The notes beneath the pieces are model-generated. The model did not search any database. It was not told where the DNA came from and saw only the letters and a list, made by a program, of their open reading frames with translations. A stretch of DNA of 64,000 nucleotides from Pseudoalteromonas sp. S16_S37. Lineage in GTDB: Bacteria; Pseudomonadota; Gammaproteobacteria; Enterobacterales; Alteromonadaceae. The position numbers were made by a program, and so were the translations under genes. Below are positions 25,658 through 34,792 of this stretch, piece by piece (position 1 is the stretch's first letter; every line of letters begins with the position of its first letter). The stretch is from NCBI RefSeq assembly GCF_014694405.1, contig NZ_JAAUWV010000002.1, positions 1 to 64,000 on the forward strand, in the 5' to 3' direction.

Positions 25658-26419
25658 TTAACCGCTGCCATAGTTTATTTGGCAAGTTGAAGGTTGTGGA
25701 GAAACATTAACTACAGCCAATGCCTGCCCCCACCAATTGTTTGAGATTTGATAGTAGTTATCTGGAATATACTTAACCTGTGATGCCACGTATTGATAAA
25801 TACTTTGAGGCGGCTTACCTGTGGTTTTAATAGCGAGAAAACTTGCTGGGGCATTTCCTGTAAACAAAGCAATTAGCCCAGGTTCAGGGCAAGAAATGTA
25901 TAACTGAGATAAACGTGCCTGAGTAATACCAATAGCAGACTCATATTGTTGCAATTCAAAAGGCGCATGTTCTGGCGTTAACAAGTAGCTCGCTTCACCT
26001 GCAAAACTAAAATAGCCAATCGTCAAAGTTGAAGGTACTGGGGAGCTATTTTTTATCCGCACAGCATTACCGTAAACATCTTTATTATATGGCCATAATA
26101 CCGGCTGCCCCGCGGGTAGTTGTAGCGTTTCAACGCCACTGCCAGAGGTGACCACAACCTGTGATTGGGTATTTAATTGGTTTTCAATCGTGATAACTGG
26201 GTAGCGAACCGAATATAAAATTTGCGCGGCTTGGTTTTGTTTAAGCGTGACCGTACCATTAACTTTTAATGGCACTATCAAATCAGCGTTATTATCGCTG
26301 CTATTAGGCGTAGCATTGCTTCCACCATGCACACTGGCCTGTGAAGAAAAACTCAACAACCAAAAAAATAACCAGATATACACCCGAGTCCTACACTTCT
26401 TTGAATTTATAATTTGCAT
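25658..26419 (-). CDS. Exported beta-rich protein, middle member of a three-gene family
   Basis: I choose the internal ATG (MQIINSKKCRTRVYIWLF) because it gives a well-formed signal peptide with a basic n-region, the hydrophobic core WLFFWLLSF and a SQAS-type cleavage site; the longest frame starts 12 codons earlier at TTG. Mature part: VVVTSGSGVETLQLPAGQP, then LTIGYFSFAG, then CPEPGLIALFTG, then LAVVNVS. Each block has a counterpart in the product of the gene upstream (IQSGGNDVQTPEVPAGFP, EAGYFGMP, CSEPAIVGIIIG, VTVVNIS). Function unknown. Confidence 0.7.
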   Translation of the reverse strand: MQIINSKKCRTRVYIWLFFWLLSFSSQASVHGGSNATPNSSDNNADLIVPLKVNGTVTLKQNQAAQILYSVRYPVITIENQLNTQSQVVVTSGSGVETLQLPAGQPVLWPYNKDVYGNAVRIKNSSPVPSTLTIGYFSFAGEASYLLTPEHAPFELQQYESAIGITQARLSQLYISCPEPGLIALFTGNAPASFLAIKTTGKPPQSIYQYVASQVKYIPDNYYQISNNWWGQALAVVNVSPQPSTCQINYGSG

Positions 26420-26422
26420 TGC

Positions 26423-26450
26423 TGCAGGCACACTATGATATGTGCCTGCA
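26423..26450 (-). promoter_or_regulatory. Intercistronic hairpin in the head of the eCIS operon
   Basis: TGCAGGCACA and TGTGCCTGCA pair perfectly (10 bp, 8-base loop) between the first and second genes of the beta-protein trio. There is no T-run, so it is not a simple terminator. It lies just before the chosen start of the second gene and could limit read-through, protect the upstream mRNA or hide the ribosome site. Confidence 0.6.
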
Positions 26451-26466
26451 CACAATATAGTGGCTC

Positions 26467-27099
26467 TTAGAACAAGCTAACTTGAACTGGCGTGCTACCA
26501 TTTGAAATATTAACAACAGTAACACTCGCGCCACTGAAGTTAGTTCTGTTAGTGTAAGTACCATCAAGTTGAGTTTCTAAAACACCTTGATTTACAAGCT
26601 CTTTATATGGACCTTGTAATGAGTTACCATCCACGTTTACAGCCACAAATATTGGCAAGCTGCTACCGATAATGATACCTACAATTGCAGGCTCTGAGCA
26701 TTTTACTGTTAATGTTTTAGGCTGAAGCGTTGTTCTGAAAGTTGTGTTTTCAAAACGAGTTAGCGAAGCATCACCAGATTGACATACATTTGGTTGAGCT
26801 GGCATGCCGAAATATCCAGCTTCAAATTCAGCAGCATTACGAACGCTACCGTTGTTTAAGCTAGCTGTATTGTTGTTCCAGTTAAACGATACTGGGTACG
26901 GAATTGGGAAACCAGCAGGTACTTCTGGAGTCTGAACGTCGTTACCGCCACTTTGAATAGTAAAGATAGCTGTATCGTTGTTTGGTTTAACAATAAAGAA
27001 GCTGCCGTCTGCAACATTTGAAGGGTTAGATGCAACACCAGTATCTGTATCTTGAAGAGTGGTTAATGCAGCATTCATGTTTAATGGTTTAGTGCTCAT
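26467..27099 (-). CDS. Beta-rich protein without signal peptide, first of a three-gene family
   Basis: 210 residues, starting MSTKPLNMNAALTTLQDTDTG with no signal peptide or membrane segment, so it is predicted to be cytoplasmic. The remainder is a string of beta strands with short conserved blocks shared with the next two genes (see middle member). AAAGG lies just before the ATG. It is the first gene after a possible regulator-binding region and is separated from the next gene by a strong hairpin, an arrangement often seen when the first gene is expressed more than the rest. Function unknown; candidates are a particle surface component, a cargo or a coat-like protein. Confidence 0.75.
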   Translation of the reverse strand: MSTKPLNMNAALTTLQDTDTGVASNPSNVADGSFFIVKPNNDTAIFTIQSGGNDVQTPEVPAGFPIPYPVSFNWNNNTASLNNGSVRNAAEFEAGYFGMPAQPNVCQSGDASLTRFENTTFRTTLQPKTLTVKCSEPAIVGIIIGSSLPIFVAVNVDGNSLQGPYKELVNQGVLETQLDGTYTNRTNFSGASVTVVNISNGSTPVQVSLF

Positions 27100-27310
27100 T
27101 GTCGTACCTTTATAAATTTAAGTTTAATTACATTAAGTGAAATTTAACTCATAAAAACTTTGAGTTATTTGAAGGGCATCCAGTAATTGCAGGTTACCGA
27201 ACATTCCTTTCAGTCAACAAAGTAGATGTTAATCAGCGTTCAATACTCCCAGCTTACTTAACCTCAATCCTTGCCTGAACTAACTCTAACAAAACTTTTT
27301 TAGTACTACC

Positions 27311-27365
27311 TGACAAAACCTGATAATTGGGTCACATAAAGCTGACAAAAGCTGACGAGACAAAA
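27311..27365 (-). promoter_or_regulatory. Repeated TTTTGTCAGC-like sites, possible regulator binding region
   Basis: On the minus strand, between the regulator gene and the first operon gene, TTTTGTC occurs at 27365-27359, TTTTGTCAGC at 27350-27341, TTTATGTGAC at 27340-27331 and TTTTGTCAGG at 27318-27309. The 10-base step between the two middle copies is the spacing usual for OmpR/PhoB-family dimers, and the regulator encoded just upstream is of that family. Positions fit an activator acting on the operon promoter. No clear -10/-35 pair was fixed. Confidence 0.4.
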
Positions 27366-27376
27366 TGACTCGACAA

Positions 27377-28039
27377 TTAGGTGATCGCTATATTCAACAT
27401 CAGCTGATAACCCCTTCCTCGAGCGGCTTTAATCACCTCAGCATTCGGTGTTAATGGCTTTATTTTTCGACGTAAACGACTCACTATTGCTTCTAACTTT
27501 CGTTCATCATAGAAACGGAAATCCTGACCTAAGGATTCTGACAATGACTTTCGAGAAACAGGCTGCGGAGCAATCATCGCAAGCGTATGTAAAATAATGC
27601 CTTCACTGGAACTGAGGCTTATTTTGTCGCCTCCAGACAAACACAAAGTCCGCTTTGCCGTGCATAATCTGTGCTCGACTTCAGCCACCTGCGTTTCACA
27701 TTCAACATGGCGACAAACCCCCTCTATCACAGCAATTAGCGCTTTAATATCGACTGGTTTTGTCAAACATAAAACCGTATTTGTGTTCTGAATGTCAGCT
27801 TGTTCTGAAGAGCTATTGGGCTCTATAAGTTGAATACATTTCACCTGCGACTTGGGTATATTGCACCAGTCCTCATTAGACAATTCGAGATCAATGATCA
27901 GTACATCAATGTGCCTCGACTTATCTTGCACTAGTTCATTTAACTCTGCGTATTCCGCTACTTGGTAGCCATACTTTTGCAATTGAGAACCATAGTCTAT
28001 TTTTGTATTTTCTCTTCTAATTAAAGTAGCAACAAACAT
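27377..28039 (-). CDS. Atypical OmpR/PhoB-type response regulator
   Basis: Two domains: a receiver-like region (about 1-115) and a winged-helix DNA-binding domain (about 125-220; KISLSSSEGIILHTLA, RKLEAIVSRLRRKIKPL, IKAARGRGYQLML). In the receiver the central Asp (VLIIDLELS) and the Lys (LTKPVD) are present, but the usual acidic pair after strand 1 is absent (start MFVATLIRRENTK), so phosphorylation may be altered or lost. I use the ATG preceded by AAGGAGG rather than the TTG one codon earlier. No kinase gene is nearby. Same orientation as, and immediately upstream of, the eCIS operon, so it is the best candidate for its regulator. Confidence 0.82.
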   Translation of the reverse strand: MFVATLIRRENTKIDYGSQLQKYGYQVAEYAELNELVQDKSRHIDVLIIDLELSNEDWCNIPKSQVKCIQLIEPNSSSEQADIQNTNTVLCLTKPVDIKALIAVIEGVCRHVECETQVAEVEHRLCTAKRTLCLSGGDKISLSSSEGIILHTLAMIAPQPVSRKSLSESLGQDFRFYDERKLEAIVSRLRRKIKPLTPNAEVIKAARGRGYQLMLNIAIT

Positions 28040-28828
28040 CAAATTCCCTCCTTGTATGTACCTTTAAGTTAACTAACTACCTACAAAAATATTTGATTGG
28101 ATGAATTGACGCTCCTACAGTATTCGACCTTCTTACTTCATTGACCATGTGATCCCACTGATTAGGCGTATTCATATTTCTTTGATTACTACACACCAGC
28201 AGATACCTCTGCCGACCTACGAAGAAGGGCTGACGCACCAAGTGTGATTAGAGTTTGCTTTTAACTTGTTATCTGGAATGGCCTATCTGAATGGTTAGCT
28301 GGGATTAACAAGTAAAGCATAAATAAATTTAACAGGTAATTTACTTTTGACCAATTACGAGCCATTACACGTCACCTTCTTGTAAACTTTCTGGAACTTA
28401 GAGTGCAACTAAAGTTTACTTTGCAGTCGTTTTAAGCAAAAGTGTCCCTCTTTTCTCTCTGTGCCTTTAGTGGCATTTTTGAACGTATATCCATCAATAA
28501 TTTCAATAAGATAAACAATTGAAGAAACCAAATGTTTCAAAACTCGAAACATCAATCTAACTACTACTTTGATTAGTAGGTAATATTTTCAGCGGGTGGT
28601 ATCTTGATTTATAACAGCTGACAGAGATAGGATCGTCTACGGCTAAATAAATGGAAATATTAAAAGGTGGTTTATTTACAATAATCATTTTCTGCAAATA
28701 AGTTATTGCTTGTGCAGATTTGTATAGTTGAATAAACGTGAGAGCTGTAAACTTGCACAAACACAATATAGTACACACGCATTTGCTTTTAGTAACAAGT
28801 GTTCACTTACCAAGGCACTGTAAAAACA
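28040..28828. other. Non-coding stretch between the regulator and parC
   Basis: About 790 AT-rich bases with no gene I can support. One 73-codon minus-strand frame in it starts at GTG without a ribosome site and has no recognisable product. The region should contain the regulator promoter and perhaps the right-hand boundary of the accessory locus. Confidence 0.6.
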
Positions 28829-28855
28829 AAACGGCGCTTGTTGCGCCGTTTTTAT
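28829..28855. terminator. Terminator after parC; copy 2 of the 27-bp direct repeat
   Basis: AACGGCGC-TTGTT-GCGCCGTT with T-rich sequence on both sides, 23 bases beyond the parC stop. The whole AAACGGCGCTTG...TTTTTAT block is identical to the copy at 1056-1082. It can serve parC from the right. Confidence 0.88.
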
Positions 28856-28877
28856 GATTAAAAGCTGCTTTTAAGCG

Positions 28878-31181
28878 CTACTCATCGCTTTGCTCAAGTG
28901 GTGCCTCAGCTTCTTCAGATGCTAGTATTTTACTCTCAATCTCGTATTCATCTACACGTTGTAGGCCACGTGGTAGTTTATTACCTCTGCGGCCGCGCTC
29001 ACCATAGTAGTGCTCTAAATCACTTGGTTTAAGAGTAAGTTTACGCTTACCTGCGTGTAGGGTCACTGAGCTACCTTCAGGTACACAAGCGAGTACTTTT
29101 ACAAACTCTTCGCGAGCTTGAACCTTGGCACTCGGGATTGAGATAATTTTGTTACCCTTACCTTTGCCGAGTTTCGGCAAATCGCGTAGTGGGAACAACA
29201 GCATTCGGCCTTCGTTAGATATTGCCATACACATGTCGGTGGCTACATCATTAACAACGATAGGAGCCATGAGCTGTGCACCTTTTGGCACGCTCACAAG
29301 CGCTTTACCATTTTTGTTTTTACTCACTAAATCGTTAAATTCAGTAATAAAACCATAACCGCCATCGGTTGCCATGAGGTAAAGGGTTTTCTCATCCCCC
29401 ATCACCACATGCTCAAAAATACACCCAGGCCCTAGATTAAAGCGCCCTGTCATCGGCTCACCTTGGCTTCGGGCAGATGGTAAGCTGTGTGCTTCGGTGG
29501 CAAAGGCACGACCTGAGGTATCTAAAAATACCGCTGGTTGATTACTGCGCCCTTTGGCTGAGGCCTTGTAGCTGTCGCCAGAGCGATAGCTTAAACCCTC
29601 AGCATCAATATCATGGCCTTTGGCAACCCGTGCCCAGCCTTTGTCAGAGAGCACAACCGTGACTGACTCAGATGGGATCAAGTCTTTTTCGCTTAACGCT
29701 TTGGCTTCTGAACGTTCAATCACTGGTGAGCGACGCTCATCACCATAAAGCTCTGCCGCTTCTTGAATTTCTTTTTTCATCAGCGTCGACATACGGCGCT
29801 CTGAACCCAATGTGAGCTCTAATTTATCGCGCTCAATACTAAGCTCCTCTTGCTCACCACGAATTTTCACTTCTTCTAACTTGGCTAAGTGACGTAGTTT
29901 TAAATCAAGAATGGCTTCGGCTTGCTTGTCTGATAAGCTAAAGCGCGCAATCAGCTCTTCTTTTGGTTTGTCTTCGGTACGGATAATTTCAATTACTTCG
30001 TCGATATTTAAAAAGGCAATCATTAAACCTTCTAAAATATGCAAACGTGCCAATACCTTATCTAAACGATATTGCAAACGACGGCGTACTGTTTCGCGGC
30101 GGAATATTAACCACTCAGATAAAATCTGAAGTAAGTCTTTAACCTTAGGGCGGCCATCCAAGCCAATCATGTTAAGGTTTACGCGATAGCTTTTTTCTAA
30201 GTCGGTGGTGGCAAATAAATGCGCCATTAATGGCTCAAGCTTCACCCGATTTGAACGCGGTACAATCACGATACGCGTTGGGTTTTCGTGATCCGACTCA
30301 TCACGTAAGTCAGCCACCATAGGCAGCTTTTTCGCGGTCATTTGCGCGGCAATTTGCTCTAGCACTTTGGCGCCTGAACACTGATGCGGTAAAGCTGTGA
30401 TCACAATATCACCTTGCTCTTCCGTATACACTGCGCGCATTTTGATAGAGCCACGACCTGTGGTGTAAATCTTTTGGATCTCAGACTTAGCCGTGATTAT
30501 TTCAGCATCGGTTGGATAGTCTGGTGCCTGCACTACTTCTAGTAGCTCTTCTAGAGATGTTTTAGGTTGGTCAAGCAACATACAACACGCCGTTGCCAAC
30601 TCTCTCACGTTGTGTGGCGGTATATCAGTGGCCATACCTACCGCAATACCCGTTACACCGTTGAGCAAAATATGCGGTAAACGGGATGGCAACACTTTTG
30701 GCTCATCCATTGTGCCATCAAAATTTGGTGTCCAATCAACGGTGCCTTGACCCAGCTCTTTAAGCAACACCTCTGAGAACTTAGACAAACGCGCTTCGGT
30801 ATAACGCATCGCAGCAAATGATTTAGGGTCATCAGCTGCACCCCAGTTACCTTGGCCATCCACCAAAGGATAACGATAAGAGAACGGCTGTGCCATTAAC
30901 ACCATGGCTTCGTAGCAGGCGCTGTCACCGTGAGGGTGATACTTACCGAGTACGTCACCCACGGTACGGGCTGATTTTTTATATTTTGCGGCGGCTGATA
31001 AGCCCAACTCGCTCATGGCATACACGATACGACGCTGTACCGGTTTTAAGCCATCACCAATGTGTGGCAATGCCCGGTCCATGATCACATACATGGAGTA
31101 GTTTAAGTAGGCGTCTTCGGTAAAACGCCCCATCGTTTGTTGTTCAATCCCCTGTAAAGACAAGGTTTGAGGATCAGTCAT
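28878..31181 (-). CDS. parC: DNA topoisomerase IV subunit A
   Basis: Cuts and rejoins DNA to decatenate daughter chromosomes, with ParE. Motifs: [20 protein letters not shown] at the start, [16 protein letters not shown] (quinolone-determining region), then [13 protein letters not shown] containing the catalytic Tyr. The C-terminal domain is a beta-pinwheel (SVPKGAQ and similar repeats). 767 residues, the usual size. The quinolone-resistance positions read GDSACYEAM, so Ser and Glu are the sensitive-type residues. It forms a cluster with parE but is separated from it by a PQQ-type dehydrogenase gene. Confidence 0.98.
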   Translation of the reverse strand: MTDPQTLSLQGIEQQTMGRFTEDAYLNYSMYVIMDRALPHIGDGLKPVQRRIVYAMSELGLSAAAKYKKSARTVGDVLGKYHPHGDSACYEAMVLMAQPFSYRYPLVDGQGNWGAADDPKSFAAMRYTEARLSKFSEVLLKELGQGTVDWTPNFDGTMDEPKVLPSRLPHILLNGVTGIAVGMATDIPPHNVRELATACCMLLDQPKTSLEELLEVVQAPDYPTDAEIITAKSEIQKIYTTGRGSIKMRAVYTEEQGDIVITALPHQCSGAKVLEQIAAQMTAKKLPMVADLRDESDHENPTRIVIVPRSNRVKLEPLMAHLFATTDLEKSYRVNLNMIGLDGRPKVKDLLQILSEWLIFRRETVRRRLQYRLDKVLARLHILEGLMIAFLNIDEVIEIIRTEDKPKEELIARFSLSDKQAEAILDLKLRHLAKLEEVKIRGEQEELSIERDKLELTLGSERRMSTLMKKEIQEAAELYGDERRSPVIERSEAKALSEKDLIPSESVTVVLSDKGWARVAKGHDIDAEGLSYRSGDSYKASAKGRSNQPAVFLDTSGRAFATEAHSLPSARSQGEPMTGRFNLGPGCIFEHVVMGDEKTLYLMATDGGYGFITEFNDLVSKNKNGKALVSVPKGAQLMAPIVVNDVATDMCMAISNEGRMLLFPLRDLPKLGKGKGNKIISIPSAKVQAREEFVKVLACVPEGSSVTLHAGKRKLTLKPSDLEHYYGERGRRGNKLPRGLQRVDEYEIESKILASEEAEAPLEQSDE

Positions 31182-31189
31182 GTAACACC

Positions 31190-32293
31190 CTATTTATTGT
31201 GATAGCGAACGCGATATATCGCATTAGCAAAATCGTCCGACACTAACAAGCTGCCATCGGCAAGCTCGGCAAATGCAACCGGTCGACCCAAGGTTTGTTC
31301 TTTATCTAAAAAGCCACTAATGAAAGGCTCGTAGGCGGCTATTTCGCCTTCTTTGATGGTGGCCATCATCACTCTATATCCCACTTTTTTACTGCGATTC
31401 CACGAGCCATGCTCTGCCACCAGCAGTTTATTGTGCATATTTTTGGCAAACTGTTTGCCACGATAAAAATGGATACCCAATGGCGCTACATGAGCCTGTA
31501 ATGCCAATTTAGGCGCAGCATATTTTTGCATATCCGCAAGGGTTTTATCTTTACCAAACTCGGGGTCTAACACGCTGCCACCGTGTACGTAAGGAAAACC
31601 AAAATGTTCACCATTAAAACTCACACGGTTTATTTCATCAGGTGGGATATCATCCCCCATCATGTCGCGGCCATTATCTGAAAACCACAAAGCGCCACTT
31701 TGTGGATTGATATCAAACCCAACCGAATTACGCACCCCTTGCGCTATGGTGGTGAGCTTTTTAGTCTGTAAATTCAGCGAAAAAATACGTCCAAAGCGCT
31801 CATCTTCAGCACACACGTTACACGGCACACCAACAGGTATTAGTAATTCGCCGTCGTCGTTAAAGCGAATAAACTTCCAACCATGATGGCGCTCTGTGGG
31901 CAGCTCATCAAACACCACTTCAAAACTGGGTTTTGGCAGTTGTTTGTCGATGTTTTTAAAACGGATAACACGATGCACTTCGGCGACATATAAATCTCCG
32001 TTATGCAAAGCAATACCCGAGGGCATATTTAACCCTTGTGCTAGCACGATTTTTCTATCTGCAACGCCATCTTGATTGTTATCAATTAACGCGTAGAGAT
32101 TGCCCGCCTTGCGCGAGCCTGCATACACCACTCCCGATTTAGAGACCGCCAACTGCCTTGCATTGTCTACGTTTTTAGCAAAATAGCTGATCTCGTACCC
32201 TTTAGGTAAGGCTAATCGCTCAAGCAATTCATCGGCGGCAATACTAAACGTTGAGCAAACTAAACTGGCGGTAATCAGTGCATAACGAAGCAT
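31190..32293 (-). CDS. Exported PQQ-type sugar dehydrogenase-like beta-propeller
   Basis: Signal peptide ([20 protein letters not shown]) followed by a six-bladed propeller: [47 protein letters not shown], and [24 protein letters not shown], which is the soluble glucose/sorbosone dehydrogenase pattern. A CNVC motif lies in the GVPCNVC loop. I set the start at the ATG of the signal peptide, five bases after the parE stop and with GAGGTG upstream; the longer frame would overlap parE and lacks a signal. Predicted periplasmic; substrate unknown. Confidence 0.85.
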   Translation of the reverse strand: MLRYALITASLVCSTFSIAADELLERLALPKGYEISYFAKNVDNARQLAVSKSGVVYAGSRKAGNLYALIDNNQDGVADRKIVLAQGLNMPSGIALHNGDLYVAEVHRVIRFKNIDKQLPKPSFEVVFDELPTERHHGWKFIRFNDDGELLIPVGVPCNVCAEDERFGRIFSLNLQTKKLTTIAQGVRNSVGFDINPQSGALWFSDNGRDMMGDDIPPDEINRVSFNGEHFGFPYVHGGSVLDPEFGKDKTLADMQKYAAPKLALQAHVAPLGIHFYRGKQFAKNMHNKLLVAEHGSWNRSKKVGYRVMMATIKEGEIAAYEPFISGFLDKEQTLGRPVAFAELADGSLLVSDDFANAIYRVRYHNK

Positions 32294-32297
32294 GAGC

Positions 32298-34193
32298 TTA
32301 CACCTCAACCTGCGCTTTATCACCGTGGTTTTCAAGCCACTCTTTACGGTCGCCAGAGCGTTTTTTAGCAAGTAGCATATCCATCATCTCCATGGTGTGC
32401 TCCTGATCGTCTAAAGTCAGCTGTACTAAACGACGCGTATTTGGGTCCATGGTGGTTTCACGAAGCTGCAGAGGGTTCATTTCACCCAAACCTTTAAAGC
32501 GTTGTACATTCACTTTACCGCGCTTATTTTCAGCTTCGATCCTGTCTAATACGCCTTTTTTCTCGTCTTCATCCAAAGCGTAATACACTTCTTTACCCAC
32601 ATCGATTCTAAACAGCGGTGGCATGGCTACGTACACATGCCCGTGTTTAACCAAGGTCGGGAAGTGACGAACAAATAGCGCGCACAATAACGTTGCGATG
32701 TGTAATCCGTCCGAGTCCGCATCGGCAAGAATACAAATTTTGCCGTAGCGCAAACCTGATAGGTCATCGGAGTCAGGGTCAATCCCCAAGGCAACCGAAA
32801 TATCGTGTACTTCTTGAGAGGCGAGGATCTGACCTGATTCAACTTCCCAAGTATTTAATATCTTACCGCGTAAAGGCATGATCGCCTGAAACTCTCTGTC
32901 TCGCGCTTGTTTAGCCGAGCCGCCAGCAGAGTCACCCTCTACCAAAAACAACTCAGAACGCTCTGTTTCACTGCCTGAACAGTCGGTCAGTTTGCCCGGT
33001 AATGCAGGGCCAGAAGTGACTTTTTTACGAACCACTTTTTTAGCTGCACGCAGTCGCTTTTGCGCGTTACTGATACATAGCTCTGCTAATAATTCGGCGG
33101 TATCTGTGTGCTCGTTCAGCCATAGACTGAATGCATCTTTAACAATACCCGATACAAAGGTTGCGCAAGAACGTGATGACAGTTTCTCTTTGGTTTGCCC
33201 AGCAAACTGTGGGTCTTGCATTTTTACCGATAAAACGTAACTACATTTGTCCCAAATATCATCAGGGGTTAGCTTGATACCTCTGGGTAATAAATTACGA
33301 AACTCACAAAACTCGCGCATTGCTTCTAGTAGACCTTGTCTTAGGCCATTCACATGCGTACCGCCTTGTGCGGTAGGGATTAAGTTTACGTAGCTTTCGG
33401 TGATTGACTCGCCGCCTTCTGGCAACCAATGCAGTGCCCAATCAACACCTTCTGTAGAGCCACTAAAACTGCCTGTAAACGGATCTTTTGGCAATACTTC
33501 ATAGCCTTGAGCGCTGTCTTTTAAATAATCTTCAAGTCCCGCCTCGTAGTACCACTCTTGCGTTTCTTTGGTTTGTTTGTTAACAAAACGAATACGAAGG
33601 CCAGGGCATAATACCGCTTTGGCTTTTAGAACATGATTGAGTTTAGTCAGAGAAAAGTTGGCGGAGTCAAAATAGCTGGCATCTGGCCAAAAATGCACTG
33701 ATGTACCCGTGTTACGCTTGCCTACGGTGCCTGTTACTTCAAGGTCTTGTACTTTATCGCCATGCTCAAATGCCATTTCATACACTTGGCCATCACGCTT
33801 GACGGTGATCTCCACGCGTCTCGATAAAGCGTTTACAACCGAAATACCCACACCGTGCAAACCACCAGAGAACTGATAGTTCTTGTTCGAAAACTTACCA
33901 CCTGCGTGCAGCTTGGTCAGGATCAACTCAACCCCTGGTACGCCTTCTTCAGGGTGAATATCAACAGGCATACCACGACCATCATCGATAACTTCCAAAG
34001 AGTTATCTTCATGCAAAATCACATCAATTTTAGTTGCATGACCGGCGAGCGCCTCATCCACACTGTTATCAATTACCTCTTGACCCAAATGGTTTGGTCG
34101 AGTGGTGTCAGTGTACATGCCAGGACGACGTTTTACCGGCTCTAAACCATTTAAAACCTCAATGGCTTCGGCGTTATAATTTTGCTCGCTCAT
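32298..34193 (-). CDS. parE: DNA topoisomerase IV subunit B
   Basis: ATPase subunit of topoisomerase IV. GHKL motifs: HLGQEVIDNSVDEALAGH, then EVIDDGRGMPVDIHP and GGLHGVGISVVNALS; the Toprim domain carries LFLVEGDSAGGSAKQARDR and ILADADSDGLHIATLL. 631 residues, typical. Its stop nearly touches the next gene. The order nudF, DUF1249 gene, cpdA, yqiA, parE, parC seen here is the one known in enterobacteria. Confidence 0.98.
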   Translation of the reverse strand: MSEQNYNAEAIEVLNGLEPVKRRPGMYTDTTRPNHLGQEVIDNSVDEALAGHATKIDVILHEDNSLEVIDDGRGMPVDIHPEEGVPGVELILTKLHAGGKFSNKNYQFSGGLHGVGISVVNALSRRVEITVKRDGQVYEMAFEHGDKVQDLEVTGTVGKRNTGTSVHFWPDASYFDSANFSLTKLNHVLKAKAVLCPGLRIRFVNKQTKETQEWYYEAGLEDYLKDSAQGYEVLPKDPFTGSFSGSTEGVDWALHWLPEGGESITESYVNLIPTAQGGTHVNGLRQGLLEAMREFCEFRNLLPRGIKLTPDDIWDKCSYVLSVKMQDPQFAGQTKEKLSSRSCATFVSGIVKDAFSLWLNEHTDTAELLAELCISNAQKRLRAAKKVVRKKVTSGPALPGKLTDCSGSETERSELFLVEGDSAGGSAKQARDREFQAIMPLRGKILNTWEVESGQILASQEVHDISVALGIDPDSDDLSGLRYGKICILADADSDGLHIATLLCALFVRHFPTLVKHGHVYVAMPPLFRIDVGKEVYYALDEDEKKGVLDRIEAENKRGKVNVQRFKGLGEMNPLQLRETTMDPNTRRLVQLTLDDQEHTMEMMDMLLAKKRSGDRKEWLENHGDKAQVEV

Positions 34194-34225
34194 AGGTAGA
34201 TTCTTTTTATTTAATTCGTTCTGTT

Positions 34226-34792
34226 TTACGTGATTTTAAGAAAATTGACAACCGTGTCAAAGTAACGTTGAAAGTCCATAAAACTATGATCGCCAGCAAA
34301 ATCTATCCGTTGCTGGCACGCTTGATAATATTGCAGCGCTTGCTGATAAGGGAGGACTTCATCGCCCATTTGCTGCAAAAGCATCAATAATTCTGGTTTT
34401 GTTAACTGCGCCACATATAACTGCTTAAGCGCATGCACATGTTCGTGCTCTAAATGATAATGTATTTGCTGGTAAGGATTATACTGCGCTCCCAAATAAT
34501 CCGCCAATAATTCAAAGGGTCGCACTGCTGGGTTGATAACCACCGCGGGTAAATTGTACTGCTGTGATAGATAAGTGGCATAAAAACCACCTAAAGAGCT
34601 GCCCAGCAACACCGTTTGCTCATTAATAACCGACTCCAACTGCATGATTGCAACGCGCGGGTCAAAATGTAATCGAGGCGTTATATATTCACATGACAAT
34701 GGTTGCTGCGCTAGCCAAGCGCCAAATTGCTGAGCTTTAGCTGATAACTCTGAACTATTAAAACCATGAATATAAATTACCCTTTTAACCAT
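34226..34792 (-). CDS. yqiA: Esterase YqiA
   Basis: Small alpha/beta hydrolase (188 residues). MVKRVIYIHGFNSSELSAKA opens with the oxyanion strand-turn; LLGSSLGGFYATYLS carries the nucleophile Ser; AVVINPAVRPFELL follows; and the catalytic His is in GDHSFMDFQRY. In E. coli the product cleaves palmitoyl-CoA and p-nitrophenyl esters. It overlaps the cpdA gene end by 16 bases, so the two are coupled. Confidence 0.95.
   Translation of the reverse strand: MVKRVIYIHGFNSSELSAKAQQFGAWLAQQPLSCEYITPRLHFDPRVAIMQLESVINEQTVLLGSSLGGFYATYLSQQYNLPAVVINPAVRPFELLADYLGAQYNPYQQIHYHLEHEHVHALKQLYVAQLTKPELLMLLQQMGDEVLPYQQALQYYQACQQRIDFAGDHSFMDFQRYFDTVVNFLKIT

Noticed and set aside
1118-28039. Prophage or R-type pyocin
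   Set aside because: No head, terminase, integrase, holin or lysin genes, while the AAA+ ATPase, DUF4255 protein, LysM hub and DUF4157 cargo point to an eCIS.
1118-28039. Type VI secretion system
   Set aside because: No TssJLM membrane complex, ClpV or TssBC two-part sheath; the sheath is a single phage-like protein.
28557-28778. 73-codon minus-strand frame in the gap before parC
   Set aside because: GTG start, no ribosome-binding site, no recognisable domain and Cys/aromatic-rich composition unlike neighbours; most likely chance.
32294-32371. N-terminal extension of the PQQ-type dehydrogenase
   Set aside because: It overlaps parE in another frame and would bury the signal peptide; the ATG at 32293 has a ribosome site.
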